From assembly GCA_044238605.1 (NCBI GenBank), contig JBIICY010000001.1, forward strand, positions 372,001 to 436,000: DNA of 64,000 bases. Reading direction: 5' to 3'. The DNA is from UBA10438 sp044238605. Its GTDB lineage: Bacteria > Bacteroidota > Ignavibacteria > Kapaibacteriales > Kapaibacteriaceae. Made by a program: the position numbers and the translations under genes. Positions 8,960-17,475 of the stretch are shown in pieces; the first letter of the stretch is position 1, and each line of letters opens with the position of its first letter. The notes under the pieces are model-generated. The model searched no databases. It was given only the letters and a program-made list of their open reading frames with translations, and was not told the DNA's origin.

Positions 8960-10426
8960 TTAGTGTGTAACAGTCTGTATTGACGTGATGCGAATTGGTT
9001 TCTTGGGCATGCCGTCGGCATCACCAAGAGGGCCTGGCTCGATTTCGACTGCATTCATAGCCTCAATAACCTCCATACCACCGATCACGTTTCCAAAAAT
9101 CGTGGATGTATAGGGAAGATTCACAGCTTGCTCAAGGCAGATAAAGAACTGACTCGTTCCGGAGCCGCCTGCCTGCTTGCGAGCCATGGCCACAATACCT
9201 TTACGGTATCCGTCTTGAGCCGATGGAAGAGTTTTGTCGAGTTCCTCGGCAAGGGGCTCCCCTGTTGCCGTCTGACCTCCCTTGCCCCATTCCGAGCGCG
9301 CTCTTAAATCCTTTGAATTAGCATCTCCCATCTGAATGATAAAGTTCTTTGCTACACGGTGTATATGCTGTCCGTTGTAGTACTTCTTCTTTATCAGTGC
9401 CAGAAAATTCTCGACAGTTTCCGGGGCATCGCTGCCGTACAATTCAATCGTAAAGCTTCCCATCGATGTCTTTACAACAACCGTATCCGTTGCAACAGCA
9501 GCGATGTTCTTTGGCTGGGCGGGCGCAGCAAGTGTCTCGGCTGGCGGCTTAATGGACTCCAGCTTTTGAGTTTGCTGTGCAGGGGGCTCACTGCACCCTG
9601 CTAACAGGATAACAGCGCCAAGAGCCACCCGGTAGGCTACGAAGGTGAGGAGCGTTCTGGTCTTCAGGAAATCAAGTAAGAAGGATATCGACCAGTATCC
9701 ACTGACAAAGGCGGTGACTGTACCCACGGCTAGTTGAATTCCACCGTCTGCCCATGTAATGTGATCGAGCTGTTCTGTAAACTCGAGAACACCTGCTGCA
9801 AGGATGGCAGGGATGGATAACAGAAACGAAAATCTCGCGGCATGCTCGCGCGTCATGCCCCGCAACAATGCCGCCAGCATGGTGGTTCCGCTTCTGGAGG
9901 AGCCCGGAACAAGCGCCAAACACTGTGCGCCACCGATGATGATGGCATCCAGGATGCCTAGGTCGGATGTTGAGCGAGTAAATGAAGCAATGCGTTCGGC
10001 GATCAACAGCAAGAGTCCTACGCCAATCAGAGAAAACGCAATCAGCGAAAGCTCCTTGGTAAGTCCGCCCTCGATGATGTCTTTGAATGCAAGGCCAACC
10101 ACAACGATTGGAACAGTTCCTACAATCACGAGCCAGCCAAGGCGGGATTCTGAGGTTTGGTGAGAAAACGGACGTCTTTCACGGCCAAGGTTCTCAGAAA
10201 ACCAATGCCGAACAGTGCGTTGAATATCTGTCCGAAAGTATGCCAGCACTGCCGCCAGTGTTCCCAACTGGATCGTGGCCATAAAGGCCGTCCACGTTTC
10301 CGGATGTGCCGGGTCTATCACGCCAAACAGCGATCCCGCTATCGTAAGATGCGCTGTGCTGGAAACTGGGATAAACTCTGTAAGACCCTGGATAACTCCA
10401 AGGATGGCAGCTACAATGGTTGACAT
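8960..10426 (-). CDS. uppP: UppP (undecaprenyl-diphosphate phosphatase) fused to a cyclophilin domain
   Basis: One uninterrupted 488-codon frame holding two proteins. Residues 1-277 are UppP/BacA, the membrane enzyme that recycles undecaprenyl diphosphate for cell-wall synthesis; the (E/Q)xxxE motif is QGLTE at 13-17, followed by PVSSTAH, and the second motif is PGSSRSGTT. Residues 313-488 are a cyclophilin (IHRVAKNFIIQMGDAN, GTSQFFICLE). A proline/alanine-rich linker (278-312) joins them. The last UppP helix reads VALGAVILLAG and runs straight into CSEPP, exactly like a lipoprotein signal and lipobox with Cys278 (9593-9595). An internal GTG at 9626-9628 could start a separate lipoprotein. 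UppP alone is usually about 265-280 residues. Confidence 0.85.
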   Translation of the reverse strand: MSTIVAAILGVIQGLTEFIPVSSTAHLTIAGSLFGVIDPAHPETWTAFMATIQLGTLAAVLAYFRTDIQRTVRHWFSENLGRERRPFSHQTSESRLGWLVIVGTVPIVVVGLAFKDIIEGGLTKELSLIAFSLIGVGLLLLIAERIASFTRSTSDLGILDAIIIGGAQCLALVPGSSRSGTTMLAALLRGMTREHAARFSFLLSIPAILAAGVLEFTEQLDHITWADGGIQLAVGTVTAFVSGYWSISFLLDFLKTRTLLTFVAYRVALGAVILLAGCSEPPAQQTQKLESIKPPAETLAAPAQPKNIAAVATDTVVVKTSMGSFTIELYGSDAPETVENFLALIKKKYYNGQHIHRVAKNFIIQMGDANSKDLRARSEWGKGGQTATGEPLAEELDKTLPSAQDGYRKGIVAMARKQAGGSGTSQFFICLEQAVNLPYTSTIFGNVIGGMEVIEAMNAVEIEPGPLGDADGMPKKPIRITSIQTVTH

Positions 10427-10453
10427 GAATGCAAAACTACACTTTCGTGCATC

Positions 10454-13243
10454 CTAATGTGCTTCGTACCACGAAGCCCCCTGACCCGTCTCAACGATCA
10501 CGGGTACACCCTCTAACGGCAGCGCCTGTTCCATCTCGTACTTTACCATTTCCCGGAGAGCAGAGGCATCGGATTCCGAAACTTCGAAGAGGAGCTCATC
10601 GTGTACCTGCAGCATCATGATGGCAGCGGAGCTCTCATGCTGCATGCGTTGATGAACGCGAATCATCGCCAGCTTCATCATATCGGCCGCAGTGCCCTGA
10701 ATAGGCATATTGATAGCCGCCCGCTCGGCAGCTGTGCGGAGTCCACGGTTGGAGGCATTGATCAGCGGGAAGTACCTGCGCCGTCCGAGCAGTGTTGAAG
10801 CATAGCCCCGTTCCCTCGTTGTGGCAATTGTAGAGTCGATATACTCCTTGATGCCGGGGTACTTTGCAAAGTAGTTCTCGATGATCTGCTGTCCGTCTGT
10901 TCGTGATATCCCAAGCCGCTGGGCAAGACCAAATGCGCCGAGTCCGTACATGATGCCGAAGTTGACGGTCTTGGCAATTCGACGCTGCTCTGATGTTACG
11001 TCTACAAGATCTACATCATGCAGAATAGCTGCGGTAGCTGCATGGATATCTGCTCCAGATGCAAATGCTGCCAGCAGGTTTGGATCTCGAGAGATAGCGG
11101 CCATGATGCGCAGTTCGATCTGGGAATAGTCTGCCGAGACAATCACGTGCCCCTTACGCTGGGGTACAAATGCCTTGCGAATCTGCAGACCTAGCTCTGT
11201 GCGAATTGGGATGTTCTGCAGGTTAGGATCTGTGGACGAAAGGCGTCCTGTAGCGGCAACGGTTTGGTTGAACGTCGTGTGCACCCTGCCGGTGTTAGGG
11301 TTGATCAATCTCGGGAGGGATTCAACGTAGGTAGAACGCAGCTTTTCTACCTGACGGTAGTCAAGGATCATCTGCGCGATCGGATACGTCTCGGCGAGCT
11401 CAGTCAGAACACTCGAGTCGGTCGAGTACCCTGTCTTTGTCTTCTTCGACGCAGGCAGCATGAGCTTCTCAAACAGTACTTCTGCCAACTGCTTTGGCGA
11501 GGCAATCGTAAACTCTTCGCCGGCCTCGTCCCAGATCTCTTTTTCTAGGCGCTTGGCCTCGCTACGCATAAACTCGCCGAGTCCGCTCAGCGCCTCTGGG
11601 TTCACACACACGCCATTTCGCTCCATGGTCACGAGCACAGGCACAGTGTCGAACTCTATGCGCTGTGCAAATGAGAGCTGATCTTGTTCCTCAAGAGCGA
11701 TACGGAGCTTGTGGCAGAGCTGTAGCGTTACATCTGCATCCTCTGCTGCGTACTCTGCTACTCGAGCAGCGTCGACGTCGCGCATGGACTTTTGTGTCGA
11801 CTTCTTCTCACCGATCAATGTTGTGATCGAGATCGGAGAGTAGTCCAGCCAGCGCTCAGCAAGAGCATCCATGTTATGCTGCTTATCTGGATCGAGCACG
11901 TAGCTAGCAAGCATGCTGTCGAATGCAAGCGGCGTTACGTTCACACCATACCTGCTTAGGATCAGCATATCGAACTTGGCGTTTTGTCCAACTTTGGGAA
12001 TGCTCTCGTTTTCCAGGAGCCCCTTCATCGCAGGAAGAACTTCTGAAAGGGGCAAACCATGACGTTCCTCGTGTCCGCCAAAGAGCGATCCTTCGTCACT
12101 GATCGTTGAATCATCAACATCCACATAGTAGGCAACACCTTCCTTGGCACTCAGGGCAATGCCAACAATCGAGCATTGCATGGCATCCAGACCCGTTGTT
12201 TCAAGGTCAAAGGACAGCTCAGTGGCGGTTGAGAGATCCTTGATCATCGCTTCAAAACCACCGGGCGTGTCAACGAGTGTGTAGTCGTGCGGCACATCTG
12301 TGATGGTCTTTAGGCGATGCTGATCTTCTACTACAGGTGATGATGCAGGTGCCGACTCTTGTCCGTCAGGAGAAGCATACTTTGCAAACTTTCTGCGCAG
12401 GGTATGAAAGCCCATTTCTTCGCAGAAAGCATCGAGTGCCGGAGAGTCGATTGGCTTGCGGACAAGTGCCACACGCTTTGCATCGATCGGTACGTCCGTG
12501 TGAATGGTTACAAGTGTCTTTGAAAGAAACGCTTCATCACGATGATCTGCCAGTTTCTTCTTGACGGACTCGCGCTCTACTTCGTCGAGGTGCTCATAGA
12601 GCGCTTCGAGCGATCCATACTTCTCGATAAGTGGGATAGCCGTCTTTTCGCCTACGCCTTTCACACCGGGTACGTTATCTGATGAGTCTCCGATCAGTGC
12701 GAGTACATCGATCACGTGGTCGGGTCCAACGCCAAACTTGTCGCGAACCTTTACAGCGTCCATTACGTCATACTCACCAACATCCTTGCCCGGACGCAAG
12801 ATCTTGACCTTGTCGTTTACCAGCTGGAAGTAGTCTTTGTCTGATGTAACGCAGAGAATCTCATGTCCGTCATTGCTCTCCCGCTTGCAGATCGTTCCGA
12901 TCACGTCATCCGCCTCGAACCCCGGCATCTCCACCATTTCGAGTCCGAGCATGGTGATCATGCTCTTGATACGAGCCAGTTGGGGCACCAAGTCTTCCGG
13001 AAACGCATCGCGGTGAGCTTTGTACTGGTCGTAGAGCTCGTGACGGAACGTTGGCTCTGGTGTGTCGAAGACAACAGCAATTGCATCGGGAGAATGCTTG
13101 TCGAGAAGCGACGTAAGAATGTTCGCAAAAGCAAAGACAGCAAACGAAGGTTCGCCGGACGGAGACTGCATGCCAGTTCGCTGCAGTGCGTGGTAGGCGC
13201 GGAATACCAGCGACATACCATCGATAAGAATTAACGGACCCAT
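10454..13243 (-). CDS. polA: DNA polymerase I
   Basis: A complete 929-residue family A polymerase. The N-terminal 5'-3' exonuclease domain has LILIDGMSLVFRAYHAL, GFEADDVIGT and DSSDNVPGVKGVGEKTA. The central 3'-5' proofreading domain appears active: DLETTGLD (exo I), GQNAKFDMLIL and YAAEDADVTL (exo III). The polymerase domain has ATGRLSSTDPNLQNIPIRT, ADYSQIELRIMA, RRIAKTVNFGIMYG and the final QVHDELLFEV. It fills gaps in repair and removes RNA primers. It starts 35 bases from the divergent terC start; uppP follows after 27 bases on the same strand. Confidence 0.98.
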   Translation of the reverse strand: MGPLILIDGMSLVFRAYHALQRTGMQSPSGEPSFAVFAFANILTSLLDKHSPDAIAVVFDTPEPTFRHELYDQYKAHRDAFPEDLVPQLARIKSMITMLGLEMVEMPGFEADDVIGTICKRESNDGHEILCVTSDKDYFQLVNDKVKILRPGKDVGEYDVMDAVKVRDKFGVGPDHVIDVLALIGDSSDNVPGVKGVGEKTAIPLIEKYGSLEALYEHLDEVERESVKKKLADHRDEAFLSKTLVTIHTDVPIDAKRVALVRKPIDSPALDAFCEEMGFHTLRRKFAKYASPDGQESAPASSPVVEDQHRLKTITDVPHDYTLVDTPGGFEAMIKDLSTATELSFDLETTGLDAMQCSIVGIALSAKEGVAYYVDVDDSTISDEGSLFGGHEERHGLPLSEVLPAMKGLLENESIPKVGQNAKFDMLILSRYGVNVTPLAFDSMLASYVLDPDKQHNMDALAERWLDYSPISITTLIGEKKSTQKSMRDVDAARVAEYAAEDADVTLQLCHKLRIALEEQDQLSFAQRIEFDTVPVLVTMERNGVCVNPEALSGLGEFMRSEAKRLEKEIWDEAGEEFTIASPKQLAEVLFEKLMLPASKKTKTGYSTDSSVLTELAETYPIAQMILDYRQVEKLRSTYVESLPRLINPNTGRVHTTFNQTVAATGRLSSTDPNLQNIPIRTELGLQIRKAFVPQRKGHVIVSADYSQIELRIMAAISRDPNLLAAFASGADIHAATAAILHDVDLVDVTSEQRRIAKTVNFGIMYGLGAFGLAQRLGISRTDGQQIIENYFAKYPGIKEYIDSTIATTRERGYASTLLGRRRYFPLINASNRGLRTAAERAAINMPIQGTAADMMKLAMIRVHQRMQHESSAAIMMLQVHDELLFEVSESDASALREMVKYEMEQALPLEGVPVIVETGQGASWYEAH

Positions 13244-13248
13244 ACTAC

Positions 13249-13266
13249 AATCTACGGTCGTAGATT
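13249..13266. promoter_or_regulatory. Inverted repeat in the polA/terC divergent gap
   Basis: An 8-2-8 inverted repeat, AATCTACG-GT-CGTAGATT, fills half of the 35-base gap between the divergent polA and terC starts. Its position suits an operator or a transcription-factor site acting on both genes. No binding protein can be named. It is too close to both start codons to be a terminator and has no T tract. Confidence 0.35.
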
Positions 13267-13278
13267 CGCATTACCTCT

Positions 13279-14211
13279 ATGCTACCACACATTCCTGATC
13301 CAATACTGTACGTAGGGTTCATACTTCTCGTACTGTTTCTCCTGGCACTCGACCTGGGTGTCTTCAATCGCACACCACACGTGGTGAAGGTAAGCGAAGC
13401 CATTGGGTGGACAGCCTTTTGGATCTCGCTTGCGATGGCCTTCAACATTTTCGTGTACTACGAAAAGGGGCCTACAGCTGCCGGGGAGTTCCTAGCTGGG
13501 TACTTGCTGGAGCAGTCGCTCTCGGTGGACAACATCTTTGTCATTATCCTGATCTTGAAGTACTTCAAGGTAGCTCCACAGTATCACCACAAGGTACTGT
13601 TCTGGGGTATCGTAGGCGCACTGGTAATGCGCGGCATGATGATCGGTTTGGGTGCAGCTCTCATTGCGGCGTTCCACTGGATCTTCTATGTCTTCGGTGC
13701 CTTCCTGATCTTCACGGGTATTAAGATGGCGTTTAGTAGTGAAGACGAGGCCGACATCGAAAACAACTTTATCGTGAGGTATGCACGGAAACACTTCCGC
13801 ATTACCGACGGGTATCACCAAGACAACTTCAGCATCATGAAAGATGGTGTGCGGTGGTTTACACCATTGTTTTTGGTTCTGCTTGTTGTTGAGTTTACCG
13901 ACCTCATCTTCGCTGTGGACTCTATCCCAGCAATCTTTGCCGTCACCAAAGATCCGTTCATCGTCTTTACATCTAACGTGTTCGCCATCATGGGCCTTCG
14001 CTCCCTGTTCTTCGCCGTTGTTGGCGTGATGGGGATCTTCCATTACCTGAAGTACGGCCTGAGCATCATTCTGTCCTTTATTGGCGTAAAGATGTTTATC
14101 TCAGAATGGTACCACGTGCCGATCGAAGCTGCCCTGGGCGTTATTGCTGGGGTCCTTGCACTAAGCATCATTGCCTCGCTCCTCTTCCCTGAAAAGAAAG
14201 CCGAAGCGTAG
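13279..14211 (+). CDS. TerC family integral membrane protein
   Basis: A 310-residue protein with about eight hydrophobic helices. The TerC family signatures are present: EQSLSVDNIFVIILIL in the third helix region and VEFTDLIFAVDSIPAIFAVTKD, followed by FTSNVFAIMGLRSLFF. The paired acidic residues in these helices are thought to bind a metal; relatives are linked to manganese export and co-translocational metalation of secreted enzymes or to tellurite resistance. The exact substrate here is not shown by the sequence. It is divergent from polA and is followed after four bases by a perfect hairpin. Confidence 0.92.
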   Translation: MLPHIPDPILYVGFILLVLFLLALDLGVFNRTPHVVKVSEAIGWTAFWISLAMAFNIFVYYEKGPTAAGEFLAGYLLEQSLSVDNIFVIILILKYFKVAPQYHHKVLFWGIVGALVMRGMMIGLGAALIAAFHWIFYVFGAFLIFTGIKMAFSSEDEADIENNFIVRYARKHFRITDGYHQDNFSIMKDGVRWFTPLFLVLLVVEFTDLIFAVDSIPAIFAVTKDPFIVFTSNVFAIMGLRSLFFAVVGVMGIFHYLKYGLSIILSFIGVKMFISEWYHVPIEAALGVIAGVLALSIIASLLFPEKKAEA

Positions 14212-14215
14212 TTAC

Positions 14216-14239
14216 ACAGGCACGATATATCGTGCCTGT
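14216..14239. terminator. Perfect 24-base palindrome after terC, probable terminator hairpin
   Basis: Immediately after the terC stop is a perfect palindrome with 12-base arms (ACAGGCACGATA and its complement). In RNA it would fold into a ten-pair stem with a four-base loop. There is no T tract after it (ATAGCTCG follows), so it may be a U-less terminator, a transcript-stabilising hairpin, or a protein-binding dyad for the next gene, which starts 28 bases downstream. Confidence 0.45.
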
Positions 14240-14266
14240 ATAGCTCGAACATGAAATCATAATTGC

Positions 14267-14722
14267 ATGCATCTTCTTGCATTAGCATTAAGCGCCCTTC
14301 TCTTCCTCTCGGCATGCTCATCCTCAAAGGTGCGCACCACGGAGCCCCGTGCCATGAGGCCGGTGATAGAGCAAGCAATGGATCTTATGGGCACATCGTA
14401 CTGCAGCGCCGGTTCTACACCAGACTGCTTTGACTGCTCGGGGTTTGTGTCCTATTGTTTCCAACAGCACGGCATTTCACTGCCGCGTGTTTCGGCAGAC
14501 ATGTATGCTGTGGGAGCCCCCGTTGATCGAGATGACATACAAGGGGGCGACTTGGTATTCTTTGCCATCTCTGGCGGACGCATCAACCACGTGGGCATCG
14601 CGCTGAACAACAAGCAGTTCATTCATAGCTCGTCGTCCAAAGGGGTAAGTATTGCCCCCTTCTCAGATGCGTACTGGGCTCCGCGATATAAAGGGGCGAG
14701 GAGAGTGACGAATTACAAATGA
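14267..14722 (+). CDS. NlpC/P60 family lipoprotein (cell-wall endopeptidase)
   Basis: A 151-residue small hydrolase. It has a lipoprotein signal peptide with lipobox LSAC at residues 14-17, then one NlpC/P60 domain: catalytic cysteine in DCSGFVSYCF, histidine in RINHVGIAL, and the polar third residue near FIHSSSSKGV. Members cleave peptide stems of peptidoglycan in the periplasm. AGGGGGC motifs occur at 14542-14548 and, reversed, at 14654-14660. The stop codon TGA (14720-14722) is part of the first unit of a heptamer tandem repeat, so changes in repeat number would leave the protein intact. Confidence 0.9.
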   Translation: MHLLALALSALLFLSACSSSKVRTTEPRAMRPVIEQAMDLMGTSYCSAGSTPDCFDCSGFVSYCFQQHGISLPRVSADMYAVGAPVDRDDIQGGDLVFFAISGGRINHVGIALNNKQFIHSSSSKGVSIAPFSDAYWAPRYKGARRVTNYK

Positions 14723-14767
14723 CGAATGACGAATGACGAATGACGGATGACGGATGACGAATGACGG
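14719..14767. repeat. Seven-copy tandem repeat of a 7-base unit, ATGACGR
   Basis: Seven head-to-tail copies of ATGACGA or ATGACGG cover 49 bases, in the order A, A, A, G, G, A, G for the last base. The array begins two bases before the end of the NlpC/P60 gene and ends 27 bases before the end of the convergent gene at 14795. Because the unit is seven bases long it would shift frame if inside a gene, but here it is 3' of both genes. Confidence 0.95.
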
Positions 14768-14794
14768 ACGGGTCAACTAGCTTGTTTCTAAAGG

Positions 14795-16171
14795 CTACCG
14801 AGCAAATGGACTAACCGCTCGCCAAACGATCTTGCGGTTGAGGTACGAATCCGATCGCCAGTATGCCTCTAAACACATGACGCCGTTAACATCAACAGGT
14901 GCAAGAATTACACTTCGAGCATGGATGATCAAATTGGATAATCGAACCCCCAGGGGGCTCACGTACACCGACTGAAGGTCTTCGCCACCCTTGTCATACG
15001 TCAACAGCACACCGTCTCGAAATGCCACACATCGTGTTCGCTGGTAGCCGAATGGGATATAGCTCAGCAGTGGCATGTGTAGAATCTTGCCATTGCGATG
15101 GAGTCGAATCCACCCATCGGAAGGTGTGCAGAGATACGCATAATCGCCATGCATGTCGCATAGTGCTGGTGATACCGGATAGTATGCTGCAGGAATGTCG
15201 ACGTCGATCGAGTTGAACCGAAACACCGTCGGGACTTCATTCACGGGTCCGTTGTCTGGCACTGCGGTGTAGGACGTATCGGACGTTCTCCAGAATCCAA
15301 ATGCCTTTTCATCATGCTGCACCTGACGTATGGTGTTAACAACTGCAGACGAAGTAACAACGTCGGAAACCCAATGCCGATAGCTGCGAAAGAGTTTTGC
15401 TTCTTCGCCATTGATCACTGTATCCAGAGGGTTCTCGGCCGTAGAGAATCGGTATATCACCCTATTCGGATTAAGCACCGTTGTACTCTTCGGAAGAACA
15501 AGCTCGCGCTTTAGAGTGTCCGGTAATCCCTGCAGATACTGCGGAAGAACCCGAACGGTATCTTCTGTGATAACGAGTGCACGGTCGTAGAGTGCGACGC
15601 TAACCGCTGCTCCATCGGACAGCGTGTTGACCCGTGCCGACTCATTGAACACAATTCGTGTACGTAGTGGGTGCTGCTTGTCGTGCTCTGTTGTATCTAA
15701 GGCAATCGCCGACTCAACAGCATCAACAGAATCGATGTATTCCAGAATTTCTTGCACCTCATCCGGCAACGAAAACACGCGAAGTGGCTGCTCGATACCA
15801 ACGCGATAGAGTTCTGCGGTGTCCTTGCGCGCAAGCGTTTTTCGGATTGGTGTTAGATGGACAACTGATGTGTCCGTAATCATCCCATCAATGTGTTTCC
15901 GTGTTTTCTCATGCATTGTTTCCACCTGTACCACCACCCTGGTTCGAAGCGCCCCCAACTGGTTTATGGTGAGCGAGAAGAAACCAAGCATACATCGTGT
16001 GCAAGCCTCGTTCGAGATCGAAGCTCGAATGATATACGTTGGGCGCGTGCGTGAACTCTCTCGGGGTACTTGACTTATAACTGGTGTCAAATTCAACTGA
16101 AACAAAGTTAGCGGGAGGAGCAACGTTAAAATGAATCTGACGTTGCCGAATTCATGATGCCTCAAGGTCAC
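14795..16171 (-). CDS. Unknown secreted protein
   Basis: A 458-residue protein that I do not recognise. It starts at a GTG three bases after the stop of the small upstream gene and has an N-terminal hydrophobic segment (FILTLLLPLTLFQLNLTPVISQ) that looks like a signal peptide. A CxxC-like pair occurs early in SNEACTRCMLGF. The C-terminal half has short repeated strands (LCDMHGDYAYLCTPSDGWIRLHRNGK, CVAFRDGVLLTYDK) that suggest a beta-propeller, as in Bacteroidota six-bladed propeller proteins; this is inference. No T9SS C-terminal domain is seen. It is convergent with the NlpC/P60 gene. Confidence 0.65.
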   Translation of the reverse strand: MTLRHHEFGNVRFILTLLLPLTLFQLNLTPVISQVPRESSRTRPTYIIRASISNEACTRCMLGFFSLTINQLGALRTRVVVQVETMHEKTRKHIDGMITDTSVVHLTPIRKTLARKDTAELYRVGIEQPLRVFSLPDEVQEILEYIDSVDAVESAIALDTTEHDKQHPLRTRIVFNESARVNTLSDGAAVSVALYDRALVITEDTVRVLPQYLQGLPDTLKRELVLPKSTTVLNPNRVIYRFSTAENPLDTVINGEEAKLFRSYRHWVSDVVTSSAVVNTIRQVQHDEKAFGFWRTSDTSYTAVPDNGPVNEVPTVFRFNSIDVDIPAAYYPVSPALCDMHGDYAYLCTPSDGWIRLHRNGKILHMPLLSYIPFGYQRTRCVAFRDGVLLTYDKGGEDLQSVYVSPLGVRLSNLIIHARSVILAPVDVNGVMCLEAYWRSDSYLNRKIVWRAVSPFAR

Positions 16172-16174
16172 GAT

Positions 16175-16540
16175 TTACTGCTGTGGGATAGGACAGGGGG
16201 TACCGTCAGTCTTATACCAAATGGACACTATTGTCATTCCATAAGCTGAATAATACTGATTTGCGTTCGATGGAGATGCTACATAAAACGAGTCACCCAG
16301 TTGAGTTGCAGTACTGTAGTCGATAGACACCTCTCCAACGAACTCCGCTCCCTGTTCAGGAGGCCCAGGCAAATCTACCTTAACAACGCATGTATTACCT
16401 TGATCCCAATCGCATCCTGGCAATGTCTTTCGTCCAATCAAGTACGCAGGATAGGCCGAGCTGAAATGTACTCCTATCGATGAAGTAAAGACAAACGCAA
16501 TCGCGATCGATAGTGAGAAGCGCGTAATTGAATGAAACAT
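16175..16540 (-). CDS. Small secreted protein of unknown function
   Basis: A 121-residue protein with an N-terminal signal peptide (MFHSITRFSLSIAIAFVFTS). The ATG at 16540 has a purine-rich AGAGGG nine bases upstream and is preferred over an upstream in-frame TTG. The mature part has three cysteines (GCDWDQGNTC and the C-terminal TPCPIP), so a disulfide is possible. No family is recognised. It is followed after three bases by the other unknown secreted gene, with which it presumably forms an operon. Confidence 0.55.
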   Translation of the reverse strand: MFHSITRFSLSIAIAFVFTSSIGVHFSSAYPAYLIGRKTLPGCDWDQGNTCVVKVDLPGPPEQGAEFVGEVSIDYSTATQLGDSFYVASPSNANQYYSAYGMTIVSIWYKTDGTPCPIPQQ

Positions 16541-16723
16541 AATTAAGCCCTCTGGGAAGTTAGACAAAACTGAACAATGCCCTCTGTGGGTGTGGCATTA
16601 ACAAGTGGTAGAAATTTAGCCTGCTGCCAGGAACAAATAAATGTGAAAATAATGTGGTGCAACGTTATTATTGATTTTGCGCCTTCAAACAATTGTTCAG
16701 AGTAGTTCGCATTTACTGACCCT

Positions 16724-16813
16724 ATGAGAATTTTACGTGAGGATCTTTACCAAGTCGTTATTGACGTAGAGGTTGCTCCGGCCTACCTTGACTTTGCTGA
16801 TAATGCCCATTGA
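16724..16813 (+). pseudogene. Short open frame, possible gene remnant
   Basis: A 29-codon frame beginning MRILREDLYQVVIDVEV and ending at TGA lies in the gap between the small secreted gene and the OsmC gene. Its codon use looks protein-like. The wording recalls the first strands of small SpoIIAA/STAS-like proteins of Bacteroidota, but at 29 residues it would be only the first third of such a protein. It may be a truncated gene or chance. Confidence 0.2.
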
Positions 16814-16825
16814 TTCGAGCGCTCA

Positions 16826-17269
16826 TCAAACTATTGAGACCTTGGTCGTAAGCGAATTGGCGATAAAGCAGTTCAAGTGAGCCTTTTTATGAAGGCCATC
16901 AAGTTCACCGGCACGTGATGGATCCGCCAGTGTTACTTGGGGATGCAAAATGATCTCAGTGAAGCGACTGGTTCCGTTAGCATCTGACTGCAGAATGCCC
17001 TCGGGTGAGTCCTTGTAGGCAGTTACAACAACTCCTGCATTAGCGCAACAGTGAAGAAACCACAGCATGTGACAGGCCGCCACAGAGTACAGAAGCATGT
17101 CCTCAGGATTATACAGTGTACCATCTCCGCGGAATACAGGGGCCGACGAACACGAGACGGGCTGCTTCCCATCGGCCATCAATACATGACTTCGTTGATA
17201 GGCAGTGTATGAAGACGTTCCGGTACCAGTGTTTCCGGTCCATTCGATATGCGCAGTGAAGTGGTGCAT
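16826..17269 (-). CDS. OsmC/Ohr family protein
   Basis: A 147-residue OsmC-family protein. It begins with the typical strands HFTAHIEWTGN and has the family's conserved helix with the redox-active cysteine in the NPEDMLLYSVAACHMLWFL segment, followed by AGVVVTAY and the late helix AHLNCFIANSL containing the second cysteine. Members reduce organic hydroperoxides or remain uncharacterised stress proteins. It is divergent from hsp20 and shares a 333-base regulatory gap rich in inverted repeats. No operon partner is visible. Confidence 0.88.
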   Translation of the reverse strand: MHHFTAHIEWTGNTGTGTSSYTAYQRSHVLMADGKQPVSCSSAPVFRGDGTLYNPEDMLLYSVAACHMLWFLHCCANAGVVVTAYKDSPEGILQSDANGTSRFTEIILHPQVTLADPSRAGELDGLHKKAHLNCFIANSLTTKVSIV

Positions 17270-17325
17270 GTTAGGTTATAGGACACATGATACGGGTTTC
17301 ATCGAAAATATGAATCTGCCGGACC

Positions 17326-17360
17326 GACGTGTAAAATGTTTGGCCTTTTCTTTACACGTC
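17326..17360. promoter_or_regulatory. Inverted repeat GACGTGTAAA-N15-TTTACACGTC
   Basis: Two perfect ten-base arms separated by 15 bases. The core TTACACGT recurs once more at 17464-17471. Three copies of one octamer core in 150 bases upstream of chaperone genes suggest a specific transcription factor. It matches neither CIRCE (HrcA) nor HAIR (HspR), so the factor is unknown. Confidence 0.5.
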
Positions 17361-17475
17361 AGCAGTGACATAGCAAGAATTCTCGCTTTTCTTAACTCAT
17401 CCGCACACCCCCTGACACTATGTCAGCCCCCTAGCACAGCACAACTGCCGTACTGACATCGACTTACACGTAATT

